The notes beneath the pieces were generated by a model. That model did not search any database. It was not told the DNA's origin and saw only the letters and a program-made list of their open reading frames with translations. The translations under genes and the position numbers were made by a program. DNA of 64,000 nt. Origin: Tritrichomonas musculus. Lineage: Eukaryota; Parabasalia; Tritrichomonadida; Tritrichomonadidae. Numbering within the stretch: position 1 is the first letter of the stretch; each line of letters begins with the position of its first letter. The stretch is from the NCBI GenBank assembly GCA_039105265.1, contig JAPFFF010000067.1, positions 248,001-312,000 on the forward strand, written 5' to 3'. Below, one piece after another: positions 31,839 to 41,535 of this stretch.

Positions 31839-32264
31839 AAAAAATTCAATATTTAAAAGAATTTTTTTTAAAACATTTTTTTTTTCATTTATTTATTCAT
31901 TCTTGCACACTTTTTTATTTAAACGATTGATTTGATATGCAACAGACCTTGCTTTTTTTTGAAAAGTAATAATATTAATTCTATTTACTAGAACCTTCTG
32001 TTTTTAAGCTATATTCAAAAAGTGTATATTACATTTATTCTGACTTATAAACTCATCTGTATTTTTCATAAAAAGATATAACTTTTTTCTGAACATCTAT
32101 CGATTTGCTAAACAATGGAATTTTTTTTTTTTTTTTTGGAGAAAATTTGAAAGGTTAAATATGCTGCAATTAGACCATATAATATTTTGATTTGAACTTA
32201 TATATATACAGAAGTCAAAATCTCAGCAAAGAATTTTTTATAAAAAATGGAAAGTTAAACAAGA
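31839..32264. other. A+T-rich intergenic region
   Basis: Downstream of the hypothetical gene and upstream of the tRNA-like gene. It holds T runs and no supported feature. Confidence 0.55.
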
Positions 32265-32359
32265 GTCGAGGTCGTCTAATGGTAGGGCAGGTATCTTTAT
32301 GTCTTCAATAAGAAGTCTAAATTGCTTACTTAATCAAGGTTCAAATCCTTGCCTCGATA
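32265..32359 (+). tRNA. tRNA-like gene, second copy
   Basis: 95 nt with acceptor stem GTCGAGG / CCTCGAT, the same D arm as the copy at 14214 (GTCTAATGGTAGGGC), a B box GGTTCAAATCC, and a T-run terminator. The anticodon region is five bases shorter than in the first copy and can fold into CTTC/GAAG. The acceptor differs from copy 1 at paired positions that keep the stem, which argues for a working structure. Confidence 0.65.
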
Positions 32360-32802
32360 TTTTTTTTTTTTTTTATAATTTGAACAAAAATGGCTTGATT
32401 AAATATATTTAAGTTTATTCTATTTTATTATTCAGCATAATAACATATTTAACCAAATTAATACAAATTCGGAGTCAATATCAAATTTTTTTTTATGAAA
32501 ATTTGATTTCGTTTTTCTGAATGCTTTCATCAATATCACTTCCTTCTTTGTGTCTTTATTATTATATTGAAAAAATGAAATTTATAAAAATATTTGAAAA
32601 GGTTTGTTTGTCATATTTATTAAAATTTTTTTTAAAATATGACAAACAAAAATATTGTTCAAAATCAAAAATTCAAAAATTGCTGTGATGTAGACAATGA
32701 ATTAGTATTAAATTGGTCAAACATGTTATAATGATGAATAGTAAAATAGAATAAACTTAAATATATTTAATCAAGCCATTTTTGTTCAAATTAAAAAAAA
32801 AA

Positions 32803-32898
32803 TATCGAGGCAAGGATATTTGAACCTTGATCAAGTAAACAATTTAGCTTCAATTTGAAGACATGAAAATACCTGTCTTACCATTAGACTACCTCGAC
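32803..32898 (-). pseudogene. tRNA-like pseudogene in the inverted arm
   Basis: Reverse copy of the 32265 gene, 96 nt. It keeps the acceptor stem CCTCGAC/ATCGAGG and the A-box-like D arm with changes (GTCTAATGGTAAGAC). A 2-base insertion disrupts the T loop (TTCAAATATCC). The anticodon-region hairpin is a perfect CTTCAA/TTGAAG. The T-loop change makes function unlikely. Confidence 0.7.
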
Positions 32899-33261
32899 TC
32901 CAACTAATAAATAGGAGTTTTTATTTTATCTATTTATTTTTTTTTTTGGTAAATTACATTTTGAATATAATGATAAATTTTAATAAAAAAATCATTTTCA
33001 TTTGTTGTTCGTTGTCACTTTTATGACTTCTTGCTACATATTTGTATAATAAAATGATCAACTGTCTCATCCGAATAATAATGATATTGTCATTCAATTT
33101 GCGGAAAAAGATCAGCAACATAACAACAAATTTCACATCGTTTGATATCAACGATAAACATGAATTTTTCCTCATAATTTTTGACTCAATAGAAAATGAT
33201 TATTAATTCACCATATTGGCCAAATTCTATCGGTTTTATAAATCTTAAGATTTTTTATCAA

Positions 33262-34344
33262 ATGAGCATTGAACAACACATTGAAAAAATGAAATTGATT
33301 CAAAATAAGCTTATTGAGTTTATTTGTGATGATGAAAAAGTAGAGATCAACTTTCAAAATTTAAATATTATCTTTAATGACCTGAAAATTTCAGAAAACC
33401 AACATTTCTTTAAAGAAGTTCTACATTTAATCATAAAAATATACAACAATTACGCAAAGCCCGATTTTTTAGACAAAATGACACGAATATTCTTGATTTT
33501 CAAAGACAAAATCAAACAGACCTTTTCAAATATTGAAATATTCAACATATTCAAAACAAACAAAAGGATTTTACTATTTCTGATAGAAGAGAAAATATTT
33601 GTGATTGACAAAACAATTTCAAGCATTATGACCAGTGCAAACTACTGGTCATTCAAATACGACTATTTTTTTTATCCTGAAATGAAGAACTTTTTGAATG
33701 AAAAATTGAATAAACAAATTGAGTCAAAAATTCCAAATGATTTTGAAGATAAAAGGAGAACTGGAAAAAATGAAAACTACATTTGCCAACTTATTCGTGA
33801 CGACAATATCAACGAATTTATTTCATATGCAAACAAGTCAAACATCAAACTTAAAAGTGCGGTTGAGCAATCAATTTTTGAAGCAAATTTATTTTTAATG
33901 AAGAATACAACTTTAATTGAATATGCAGCTTTTTATGGATCAATACAAATATTTAAATATCTATATAAAAATAACGTCGAATTAAAGCCTTCAATTTGGC
34001 TTTATTCAATTCATGGAAGAAATGCAGAAATCATTCACATTCTCGAAGAAAACAACGTTGAATTCCCAGGCAAGTCATATAATAAATGCGTTAATGAATC
34101 AATTAAGTGTTACCAAAATGAACTAGTTGATTATTTTATGAATAATTATCAACAAAATGAAAATGAAAATTCTTCTGACTTTCTTTCAAAAGCTCTGAAA
34201 TTTTTTAACTTTGATTACATTGATCACGAAAAGGTAAATAAATCATCGTTCTTTGATTTATGCAAATATGATTATTTTATTCTTGTAAAAGAACTTTTAG
34301 TAACAGAAGATATAGACATAAATGCGGTAGTAATTTTAAAATGA
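33262..34344 (+). CDS. DUF3447/ankyrin-type protein, second paralog
   Basis: 360 residues if started at ATG 33262 (MSIEQHIEKMKLIQNKLIEF). The frame extends up to an ATG at 33196, but the conserved family start is at 33262. It parallels 2654-3763: KTNKRILLFLIEEKIF, YFFYPEMKNFLNEKL, CQLIRDDNINEFI, SIFEANLFLMKNTTLIEYAA, FYGSIQIFKYLY, LWLYSIHGRNAEIIHIL. It ends with ...EDIDINAVVILK, where ankyrin repeats normally follow. They do follow, but on separate plus-strand segments downstream (34590-35475). Function unknown. Confidence 0.75.
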   Translation: MSIEQHIEKMKLIQNKLIEFICDDEKVEINFQNLNIIFNDLKISENQHFFKEVLHLIIKIYNNYAKPDFLDKMTRIFLIFKDKIKQTFSNIEIFNIFKTNKRILLFLIEEKIFVIDKTISSIMTSANYWSFKYDYFFYPEMKNFLNEKLNKQIESKIPNDFEDKRRTGKNENYICQLIRDDNINEFISYANKSNIKLKSAVEQSIFEANLFLMKNTTLIEYAAFYGSIQIFKYLYKNNVELKPSIWLYSIHGRNAEIIHILEENNVEFPGKSYNKCVNESIKCYQNELVDYFMNNYQQNENENSSDFLSKALKFFNFDYIDHEKVNKSSFFDLCKYDYFILVKELLVTEDIDINAVVILK

Positions 34345-35475
34345 TTTTATTTTTTGTAATTTAATTTCAAAATTATGAATCGAATTTAAAACTCAATTTA
34401 TTTCATTAATAAAGTTTAAATTGCTTCATTTCATTCAATTTCAAATCAAACATATTAACACTATATCAATGATATCTATTTCAATAAAATTTCAATATTC
34501 TTTTGCTGAAATAAAATTCAAAAATTTGTATTAATAAAGTTATTTTTTTGTGTTTATTTTTGAAATTTTAAATTGATTTTTTTCAAAGAACAGCACTGAA
34601 TATTGCAATTGAAAAAGGTAATTTAGAAATTGTTGATCTTTTATTAAAGCAACCAGGAATTAATGCTAATATACCTAACGCTTACAATAGCTTATTTTTT
34701 ATAAAATAAAAATATATTGATTTCAATACAATTTTAGATAATATTTTATTAAATACAGTTACAAATAAAATATATAATTTCATTCCAAACTAGATGCATT
34801 TTTAATTGCATTTTTATTTTAATTTTGTAATGGAATTCAAAATTTTATTTTTTTAGTCAATTTCGAATCTCAAAAGTTTCAATATAATTTCATTTCATTT
34901 TGAATGAAATTTTAAAATTCTTTTTTTATAAGACAGCCTTGGTAATAGCAGTTGAAACTGAAAATTTAGAAATGGTTCAACTTTTATTGTCACGTTCTGA
35001 TATTGATGTTAACATTCCAAGAATTTAACATATTATTTTTTGAATGTAATTTCACATCATTTAATTCAACTCAATTTCTAACATCAAACTTTTTTTAAAT
35101 AAAATTCACTTTATTATTTATCTTGTGCTATTGCAGATATAAAATTTTAAATAGAATTTTAAAACAAGTATTTAATGGGATTCTATAATTTAAATTTAAT
35201 AGAATTCCAAACTATAAATTATAATAAAATTCTGACTGATGCTTATTTAATGCAATTTTAAACAACTATTTTTAATATTAGAACACCACTTCATATTGCT
35301 GTTGAAAAAGGAAATTATGAAATCATTCTGATTTTATTGAATCATAGAGGAATTAATATCAACGCACAAAATGAAATTGCATTTTGCTTTTAATGAAATT
35401 TTCGTTTATTATTTTAATGATTTTATTTTTAAATATTAACGACTTGCACCAATTCAATGCACTCATGATGAAAAG
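34345..35475 (+). repeat. Second ankyrin ladder: three or four single-repeat segments
   Basis: One ankyrin repeat each at about 34594-34680 (TALNIAIEKGNLEIVDLLL), 34934-35027 (ALVIAVETENLEMVQLLL) and 35281-35374 (TPLHIAVEKGNYEIILILL). A short last scrap lies near 35441. The starts are about 340-350 bases apart, with A+T-rich spacers full of stops. Each repeat segment is preceded by an AG (AAGAACAGCACT, ATAAGACAGCCT, TTAGAACACCAC). The 3' edges of the repeats show no shared GT. The spacers share words such as AATTTCATTC but are not clean tandem copies. Confidence 0.75.
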
Positions 35476-35507
35476 ATAAAGATAATGATTAATGATGCTT
35501 TGACACA

Positions 35508-35575
35508 ACTTTTGTAAATCTTTCAATATTGAATAAACTCATAGAATTAATTTTTTGAATAGAGCGTTTTATGAT
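35508..35575. repeat. Relic of the second TTAA MITE family
   Basis: The segment TTTCAATATTGAATAAACTC, then ATAGAATTAATTTTTTGAAT and AGAGCGTTTT, matches the left interior of the MITEs at 49732 and 53690. Both inverted ends are missing, so it is a fragment. Confidence 0.55.
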
Positions 35576-35593
35576 AATTTTTTATTATTATTA

Positions 35594-35904
35594 TATAGTC
35601 TAGAGTAAAACCCACCTACCAAATGGAAAACCCCCCTACCAAATCTCTATATAAAAGAGTTAGAATCATAATATCATATATACATATAGATAAAATGTTC
35701 ATTTGATAAAATAATTATTATTATTTAATAAATGTTTATTTTATATTTAGATATTAGTATTTAAAAATGCAATCTATTCAATTTTTTTATCGAAAAATTG
35801 GATAGAAAATGGTAGGTGGGTTTTCCACCAACGTACTTTTTGCCACCATTAAAGGTCAAAAATAGGTGAATAAAAATGGTAGGGGGTTTTCCAGTAGACT
35901 ATAT
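35594..35904. mobile_element. ~310-bp MITE with CCCACC/CCCCCT-bearing ends
   Basis: The ends are inverted (TATAGTCTA at 35594-35602 and TAGACTATA at 35895-35903). Two G+C-bearing words, AAAACCCACCTACCAAATGG and GGAAAACCCCCCTACCA, occur at the left end. At the right end they recur in inverted orientation and in the opposite order. There is no coding content. TA or TATA flanks fit a mariner-like target, though the exact edges are uncertain. Confidence 0.7.
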
Positions 35905-36332
35905 ATAAAAATAAAAAATAAAAGAAGTTTCTTTTTTGAGAGGCTTGGATTTTATAAAAACTACTTCATTTCATGCTTTACAACTTTTTTTTTTATTTTA
36001 TATTTGATATAATTATAATCTTAATAAGTTCAACTTTTGTTCTCGTTCAATTAATTCATCATATTTGAGGATAAAAACATGTTTGACACCTTCCAAGTAT
36101 TCGTGCCCATTGTTAGTGCCTTTTTTGATTTAATTATTTAAAGCGTCACTTTACTATAAGTCATTAAACATTACGAATCTATTAAAAAACAAAATAAAAA
36201 TATTCTAAGATCAAAATGGCCTATTATTTATTATCAAATTTAGAATATTAGATAATATTCAAAAACAAATTCCACTAATTGTTTTAATCAAAAACAACAG
36301 ATAAAACATTTTAAAATAAATGGTATTTTTTA
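35905..36332. other. A+T-rich intergenic region
   Basis: Lies between the MITE and the 3' end of the AGC kinase gene. I see no gene, RNA or long repeat. Confidence 0.55.
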
Positions 36333-37589
36333 TTATAAAAGATTATTAAATTCATCAGAAATAAAAGAAAAGCCATTGAACAAATTTTGATCATTTTTCA
36401 GAAGAGAATTTTCATATATCTCAGGCTCGATTTGTGAAAAAAAGGAGGTACTTGTTGAAACAGTTTTTGATGGAATAAATGATGGCTTATATTTCTTTTC
36501 AAAGGCATTATCAAATGAAAAGCCTTTGAAAAACATATGATTTTTCAATCCATCAAAGTTCATCCTTTCTTTTGGATTTTTTTCCATCAAACGTTTTATT
36601 AAATCAACCAAAATAGGGTCAGCATTACTTAAAAATTGTGGTTCCTCATTGATTATTTTTTCCATCAATTTTTTTGAATTTGAACTATCAAATGGAGCTT
36701 TTTCAAAGGAAAGCTCATAAGCAAGAACTCCAAGTTGGTACCAGTCTATTTCGTACGAATATTCATGATTAGTTATAATTTCAGGGGCTACATATATATT
36801 AGTACCACAAAATGTGGAAGTGTGTTCATTTTTGTTGATGTTTTTGGAAAGACCAAAATCAGTTAATTTAATATGTCCATCGGAAGCAATCAAAACATTG
36901 TCAGGCTTTAAATCTCTATAAATGATCCCTTCCTTGTGTAAAAAGTCCAAACAAATTGCAATTTCAGCCAAATATATTTTTAAATCAATCGAAGATACTT
37001 TACCATTTGTCTTCAAATGATGCCTTAAATTACCACCCGATACATATTCAAGGCCAATATAAAAATTCTCAGCATCTTGAAAAGCAAATTCCATTTTAAC
37101 AAGAAATGGATTCTTATTATTCAAATGTTCCAAAAGTTGTCTTTCGCGTAAAACCGTATTTGTACTTTTTAGAGAATATAAACGACTTTTGCTAATGCGT
37201 TTTAGAGCAAACATTTCATTTGAATTTTTATATTGAGCTAATGAAACCAAACCAAAATAACCTTGTCCAATATATGATAATATTTTAAAATCATCAGCAT
37301 GCAATTTTGAATTTGCGTATTTTGTTGATTTTAAAGCAAGTAATATTTTCATCAACTTTTTTTTACTTGAAAATTTTAAGGTTAATGATGGCCCATTTTC
37401 AATAACTATATACTCTTTTCCTTTTATTTTTTGTATAAAAAATTCGGTGTTTTCGGTAACTTGAATAATTATATCGTTTTTATCTGATTTCTTTTTGGAG
37501 AAGGTGATAATATCTTTTTCTATACAAAGATTAAATTTGTTCTTGAACCTAAAGGCTTTGCTTTTCTTAAGAGATACATGAAACTCCAT
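36333..37589 (-). CDS. AGC-type protein kinase with N-terminal PH-like region
   Basis: 418 residues from ATG 37589. Residues ~1-95 are strand-rich and basic, compatible with a PH-like lipid-binding domain as in Akt-type kinases, but this is not certain. The kinase domain runs ~102-355: IGQGYFGLVSLAQY, ALKR Lys ~130, YRDLKPDN (Asp ~226, the YRD form typical of AGC kinases), DFG ~244 and STFCGTNIYVAPE with Thr ~259 in the activation loop. A Thr/Ser-rich turn region (KTVSTSTSFF) and a hydrophobic motif (LFNGFSFISDEF, pattern FxxFS) follow near the end. All elements for activation by a PDK1-like kinase are present. It is complete and unbroken. Likely role: growth or lipid signalling, by analogy. 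Confidence 0.85.
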   Translation of the reverse strand: MEFHVSLKKSKAFRFKNKFNLCIEKDIITFSKKKSDKNDIIIQVTENTEFFIQKIKGKEYIVIENGPSLTLKFSSKKKLMKILLALKSTKYANSKLHADDFKILSYIGQGYFGLVSLAQYKNSNEMFALKRISKSRLYSLKSTNTVLRERQLLEHLNNKNPFLVKMEFAFQDAENFYIGLEYVSGGNLRHHLKTNGKVSSIDLKIYLAEIAICLDFLHKEGIIYRDLKPDNVLIASDGHIKLTDFGLSKNINKNEHTSTFCGTNIYVAPEIITNHEYSYEIDWYQLGVLAYELSFEKAPFDSSNSKKLMEKIINEEPQFLSNADPILVDLIKRLMEKNPKERMNFDGLKNHMFFKGFSFDNAFEKKYKPSFIPSKTVSTSTSFFSQIEPEIYENSLLKNDQNLFNGFSFISDEFNNLL

Positions 37590-37923
37590 CTAAAATTTTA
37601 AAATTGTAAAATTTTAAATTACGATCAAATTCAAATTTCTATCGTTTTTATTTTGATCGTAATTCAAATTTTATGAAACTTTTCTGAATAAATTATATTG
37701 AAAAACTAATCAATATGACGTTATTGTAATATTACTAACTTCAGATTAATGTAATAAATAATATATAATTATAAAAACCCTTAACAATGACTTTCTGAAT
37801 AATAGATGAAAAATTTTCACTAAAACACGTTGACGGTTTAACAACCATTTTATTCTTAAGAGAAATGCTTTATTTTTAATAATATACCAGAACTTCATTT
37901 CTAGACCAAAGATTAATAAACAA

Positions 37924-37959
<36 letters not shown>

Positions 37960-38339
37960 AGAGAAAATCGATTAAAAAATTTTTCAAAAAAATTATAGAT
38001 AACGGTCAACTTTTTTTAACATAAAAATATATAATATTATTGAGTTAAATAATTTATAGGTATTTAAAAAATTTAATATAATATATAATAGTTATTCTAT
38101 CTAAAATATATTTAAAATTTACTTATTTTAGTGAGATAAAAACGTTTGATTCTAAATTTTCTCAATTTTTTCAAAGTTAGGAAATTAATTAAAAAATAAA
38201 TTAAAAATATCTTAATAATGTTTTTGTATAATTATATTTAAATCTAAATTTTAGGTTATGTATTTAGCATTATTTATTTAAAAATATTATTTATTACTGT
38301 ATAAGAAATTAGCATATTATTTTTTTTTTTTTCTTATAA
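37590..38339. other. A+T-rich intergenic region
   Basis: Upstream side of the AGC kinase gene. It includes a 32-base T run at 37927-37958. No supported gene is present; the short Lys-rich frame made by the run is an artefact of it. Confidence 0.55.
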
Positions 38340-38776
38340 TAGATCTTGATCGAAAATAAATATAGAGATGTGTTTCCATTAAATGTTTTAGGTAATTATT
38401 ATTTGGAAGATTATGCTTTAGCTAAAGAATATTATTCAAAAGCATTTTTTCATGGCAATTACTTGGGCTTAAGTAACCTAAGATATAATCAAGAAAAATA
38501 TTATGGCTGTAAGAAAGATTTCGATGAGGCTAGAAGATTGTATGAAGAAAATATCGCTAAAGATCCAAACTGTTGCTTTGCATATACCTCGTCTAAATCT
38601 TTATAAAGAAGGTAAAGGTGTTGAAAAGGATATAAATAAAGCTATAAAACTATATGAGAAAGCCGCTTAAAAAAATCTTCATGCATCAAATCATTTAGGT
38701 GATCTCTATCGACTATGCAAAATAGTTGAAAAAGATTACAATAAAACATTGACTTATTACAGAAAATCAGCTTTGT
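38340..38776 (+). pseudogene. Sel1-repeat protein relic
   Basis: Pieces of Sel1-like (TPR-like) repeats: VLGNYYLEDYALAKEYYSKA, then DFDEARRLYEEN in one frame. LNLYKEGKGVEKDINKAIKL and YEKAA-stop, and IVEKDYNKTLTYYRKSAL follow in the next frame. There is no ATG at the head, at least one frame change near 38590 and one in-frame stop. Sel1 repeats are helical protein-binding modules common in trichomonads. This copy is a fossil of the same family as 43641-44994. Confidence 0.75.
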
Positions 38777-39039
38777 GAGGATTTCAATTTTTATCACAGT
38801 TTAATTGTATCCAAAGATGGAAAGAACTAATATTCATATTTGATTATTGATATCCATTATAGCAAGATTTCACATGATAATAAAAACATTAAATTTATTT
38901 TGAAATCAAAATTTAAAATTTGGTAAAACAAAAACATTTATTGAATTAAAATTTCATCTAATTCTTAATATTATTACACATTACCTTGCAATTTATGCGA
39001 AATTTATTTATATAAGACAAGTAGAGCCATATATTTTTT

Positions 39040-39324
39040 TTACATTATTTCATCAAGATCATCTATTAACATCTGCGATTGGAATTGATTGGATTTTACT
39101 GAAATTACATAATTTTTAATACACTTATCTGAATTTGGTGAAATTATAATTTTTGGAGATAAGTAATTTTCCCATCTTTCTTTGCATTCTCGAGGTTTTC
39201 TTCCAACTATTTGATCTGAAATGCTTTTCCAATTATTAATTCCTTTTACATCTACAAGATTTCTTAAAATTTCATCTTCTTCAGCAGTGAATTTCCTTTT
39301 CTTTGCTATATAGAGGCAACTCAT
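39040..39324 (-). CDS. Myb-like DNA-binding protein, single SANT repeat
   Basis: 94 residues from ATG 39324. A complete Myb/SANT repeat occupies ~9-56 (KRKFTAEEDEILRNLVDVKG, NNWKSISDQIVGRKPRECKE, RWENYLSPKI) with the conserved Trp positions W32 and W51 and a basic third helix. Trichomonad Myb proteins usually have two repeats (R2R3). Here the second is replaced by a short acidic tail (LIDDLDEIM). It may bind DNA as a dimer or be a truncated paralog. Likely nuclear. Confidence 0.75.
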   Translation of the reverse strand: MSCLYIAKKRKFTAEEDEILRNLVDVKGINNWKSISDQIVGRKPRECKERWENYLSPKIIISPNSDKCIKNYVISVKSNQFQSQMLIDDLDEIM

Positions 39325-39670
39325 TGGTTTGAATGATCAAATTAAAAATGAAATCAAAGAAGGAAGTTAAAAATTACAATTTTTCAAAATTTCAAAATTT
39401 TCGACCTTATTAGAACGCTCTCAAAAAGTTCGAAAACTTTTGTCTTATTTTTTGTCCCTTCAAATGTTTTTTATGCCAAATTTTAAAATGGAAATTTTTT
39501 TTATATTAAATCATTTGAAATTTTGACATAGTATGTGGTACAAAAAATCTCTAGTAGAAATCTCTATTAAAAAATGTTTCTTGTTATAACACAAATGAAG
39601 TTTTCGAATATATCTTATTATAGTTCTTTATTAAAATATTTCTTATTATACTATCTCTTTGATAACTATA
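39325..39670. other. A+T-rich intergenic region
   Basis: Between the Myb-like gene and the left end of the 1.4-kb transposon. No feature seen; several AAAATTTC words and repeats of TCTTATTATA. Confidence 0.5.
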
Positions 39671-41050
39671 GGGCTAGCACGAAAAAATGATCAAAACCAT
39701 AAATAAAAAAAAGAGTTGCGTATTTTTTTCAAGGAAGAATTTAAGTAATTATGTGAAAAAATTTTACAAAAAATAAATTTTTTTCATGAAAAAAATTTTT
39801 GACGTAGAAATTTCGATCTCAAAAAGTGAGAATGAAAAATTTTCCGAAATTTTTTTTTGAACAAAAGAATTAAAATCTTTAAATGAATGAATTTATTCAA
39901 TGATAAAATTTTTATAACAGCAAGCAAAAAAAATAAAAAAAATAAAAAAAATGCTGTTATATAAAAGATAAAAGAAAAAAATCGGGTTCAATTTTGTAAA
40001 AAATAAAATGTATCTTTATTGATCATTTTTACTTATCCAATATTAATGAAGTATTTTATGTTATCAATTGATTTATCGCATAAATCTTCATTGTTTTCAT
40101 TATTTTCAAGTTCATTAAGAATATCAATAATATTATATGATAAAAATTTTTTCAAATCTTTTCCATAAATTGTATTAAATGATAAGCATATTATTGCAGG
40201 CAGAATAAAAAACAAATTAATTTCATTATCCAAAATTAATGTATTTCAATGGTCCCAAATAATTTGAATTATATTCAAAAATATAATTGTTTTTAATGAT
40301 AATTTGATTTTAATATTCAGTAAACACGATATAAAAAATTGATTACTAAGAATTTTGTTTTGTTTCTTAACAAAAATTTTTGTTATTTTGATAAAAATTT
40401 TAATCAAAATTTTTTAAAAATTTTTGTTTATGAAATTTTTTAATCAGAATTCAAAAAATTTTGTTTTTAATTTATATGAGCAACAAGTAATCACATGAAA
40501 TTTACCCAAATATATATATATGACCACATATTTTTAATAAATAATAATATAATAATATAATTCAACATTTTAAATAATTCTCAAATATCTTGTCTAAAAT
40601 ATAAATTTCTGTGTTTGAAGCATATAATGTTAAAGAAAAAAGATAATAAATAAAAAAACTAATGAAAAAAGAGACTAATAAAACAATATAAACATTCAGG
40701 TTCATAATTGCAAGAATACATATTATTTTTCTCGAATAGGCTTTGAATAAAAAAAAATATTTTTTACATTATAATATTTTTATTCATGAGTTTTTTCTTT
40801 TCAGATTTAACTAAATATTTTCCATCAAAAACCGTTTTCGTTATATATTTCTAAATATTCGTATTTTCAAAAACCGTTTTCGGTAAAAATTTTTTTGAAT
40901 TGAAAATTGATCATTTTTTCTGCGATGAAAAATTTTTAAATGGAAAATATGCTGAAAAGAAAAAAATTTTTATATATTATTTGAATTGAAAATTGATCAT
41001 TTTTTCTGCGACGAAATAAAAAAAAAAAATCATTTATTTCGTGCTAGCCC
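39671..41050. mobile_element. 1.38-kb DNA transposon with GGGCTAGCACGAAA ends
   Basis: GGGCTAGCACGAAA at 39671-39684 is repeated inverted at 41037-41050. TATA flanks both ends (39667-39670 and 41051-41054), fitting a TA target. The right interior has a duplicated GAATTGAAAATTGATCATTT segment (about 40896 and 40983). A 66-codon minus-strand frame (40033-40233, KDLKKFLSYNIIDILNELEN inside) has no ATG at its head and matches no family. No transposase is seen, so it is probably non-autonomous. Confidence 0.75.
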
Positions 41051-41068
41051 TATAATAAATATTTTACA

Positions 41069-41518
41069 TCATTGCAGAGTAGCATATTTTTTCGTCCATT
41101 CAGCAGCTGTTTTGTTAAAACTTGGAAGGTCTTTGGTAAATTGTGAACCTATTTCAGTATCTATAGGATCCTCTGGATCTGGCGTTTGAAGTAAAGAATA
41201 AATGATTTTCAATACATTACTTATGTTTTCAATTGGTCTCCAACCTTTTTTAAGTACATATAAGCACATTGCTCCTTCCTTGGAAATATTTGGATGATAA
41301 ATTTTGGTTTCAAAATGACACTCGGGTGGTTTAAGAGGATAATCGAATGGTATTTTTATATCAAGAACAAAAAGTCCTCCTTCATATGCGGTTTTTGGTG
41401 GACCATATATTTGAGCATGCCAATGAAAAATATCATTTCCAACTTGCTCCACTGTAATTCCTTCCATTGGATTTTTTGTTATGGTTTCTAATTCTTTCAT
41501 TATTTTTCTTTTCGCCAT
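41069..41518 (-). CDS. Ubiquitin-conjugating enzyme E2, UBC4/5 type
   Basis: 149 residues from ATG 41518, the usual length of a bare E2. The UBC fold is complete: the HPN motif (75-77), the active-site Cys at 85 in GAMCLYVLKKGW, the YPLKPP loop (~60) and C-terminal helices ending in KKYATLQ. It most resembles the UbcH5/UBC4 group, which passes ubiquitin from E1 to RING or HECT ligases and works in protein turnover. Start supported by initiator-like motifs just upstream. The right end of a transposon lies only 18 bases past the stop codon, so the mRNA 3' end probably includes transposon sequence. Confidence 0.9.
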   Translation of the reverse strand: MAKRKIMKELETITKNPMEGITVEQVGNDIFHWHAQIYGPPKTAYEGGLFVLDIKIPFDYPLKPPECHFETKIYHPNISKEGAMCLYVLKKGWRPIENISNVLKIIYSLLQTPDPEDPIDTEIGSQFTKDLPSFNKTAAEWTKKYATLQ

Positions 41519-41524
41519 TTTTAA

Positions 41525-41535
41525 AAATGAAATGA
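41525..41535 (-). promoter_or_regulatory. Initiator-like motifs of the E2 gene
   Basis: On the minus strand this reads TCATTTCATTT, two initiator-type words 7-17 bases before the ATG at 41518. Confidence 0.45.

Larger units (their letters stand above)
32265..32898. repeat. ~630-bp inverted repeat ending in tRNA-like genes
   Basis: Arms of about 200 bp (32265-32465 and 32700-32898) match each other inverted. Each arm carries one tRNA-like gene at its outer end plus the adjoining AATGGCTTGATTAAATATAT segment. The loop contains a second, nested palindrome (TTTGTTTGTCATATTT, about 32606-32655). Confidence 0.85.

Noticed and set aside
40033-40233. 66-codon frame inside the 1.4-kb transposon as a gene
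   Set aside because: It lacks an ATG at its head and shows no recognisable motif, so it is only mentioned under the element.
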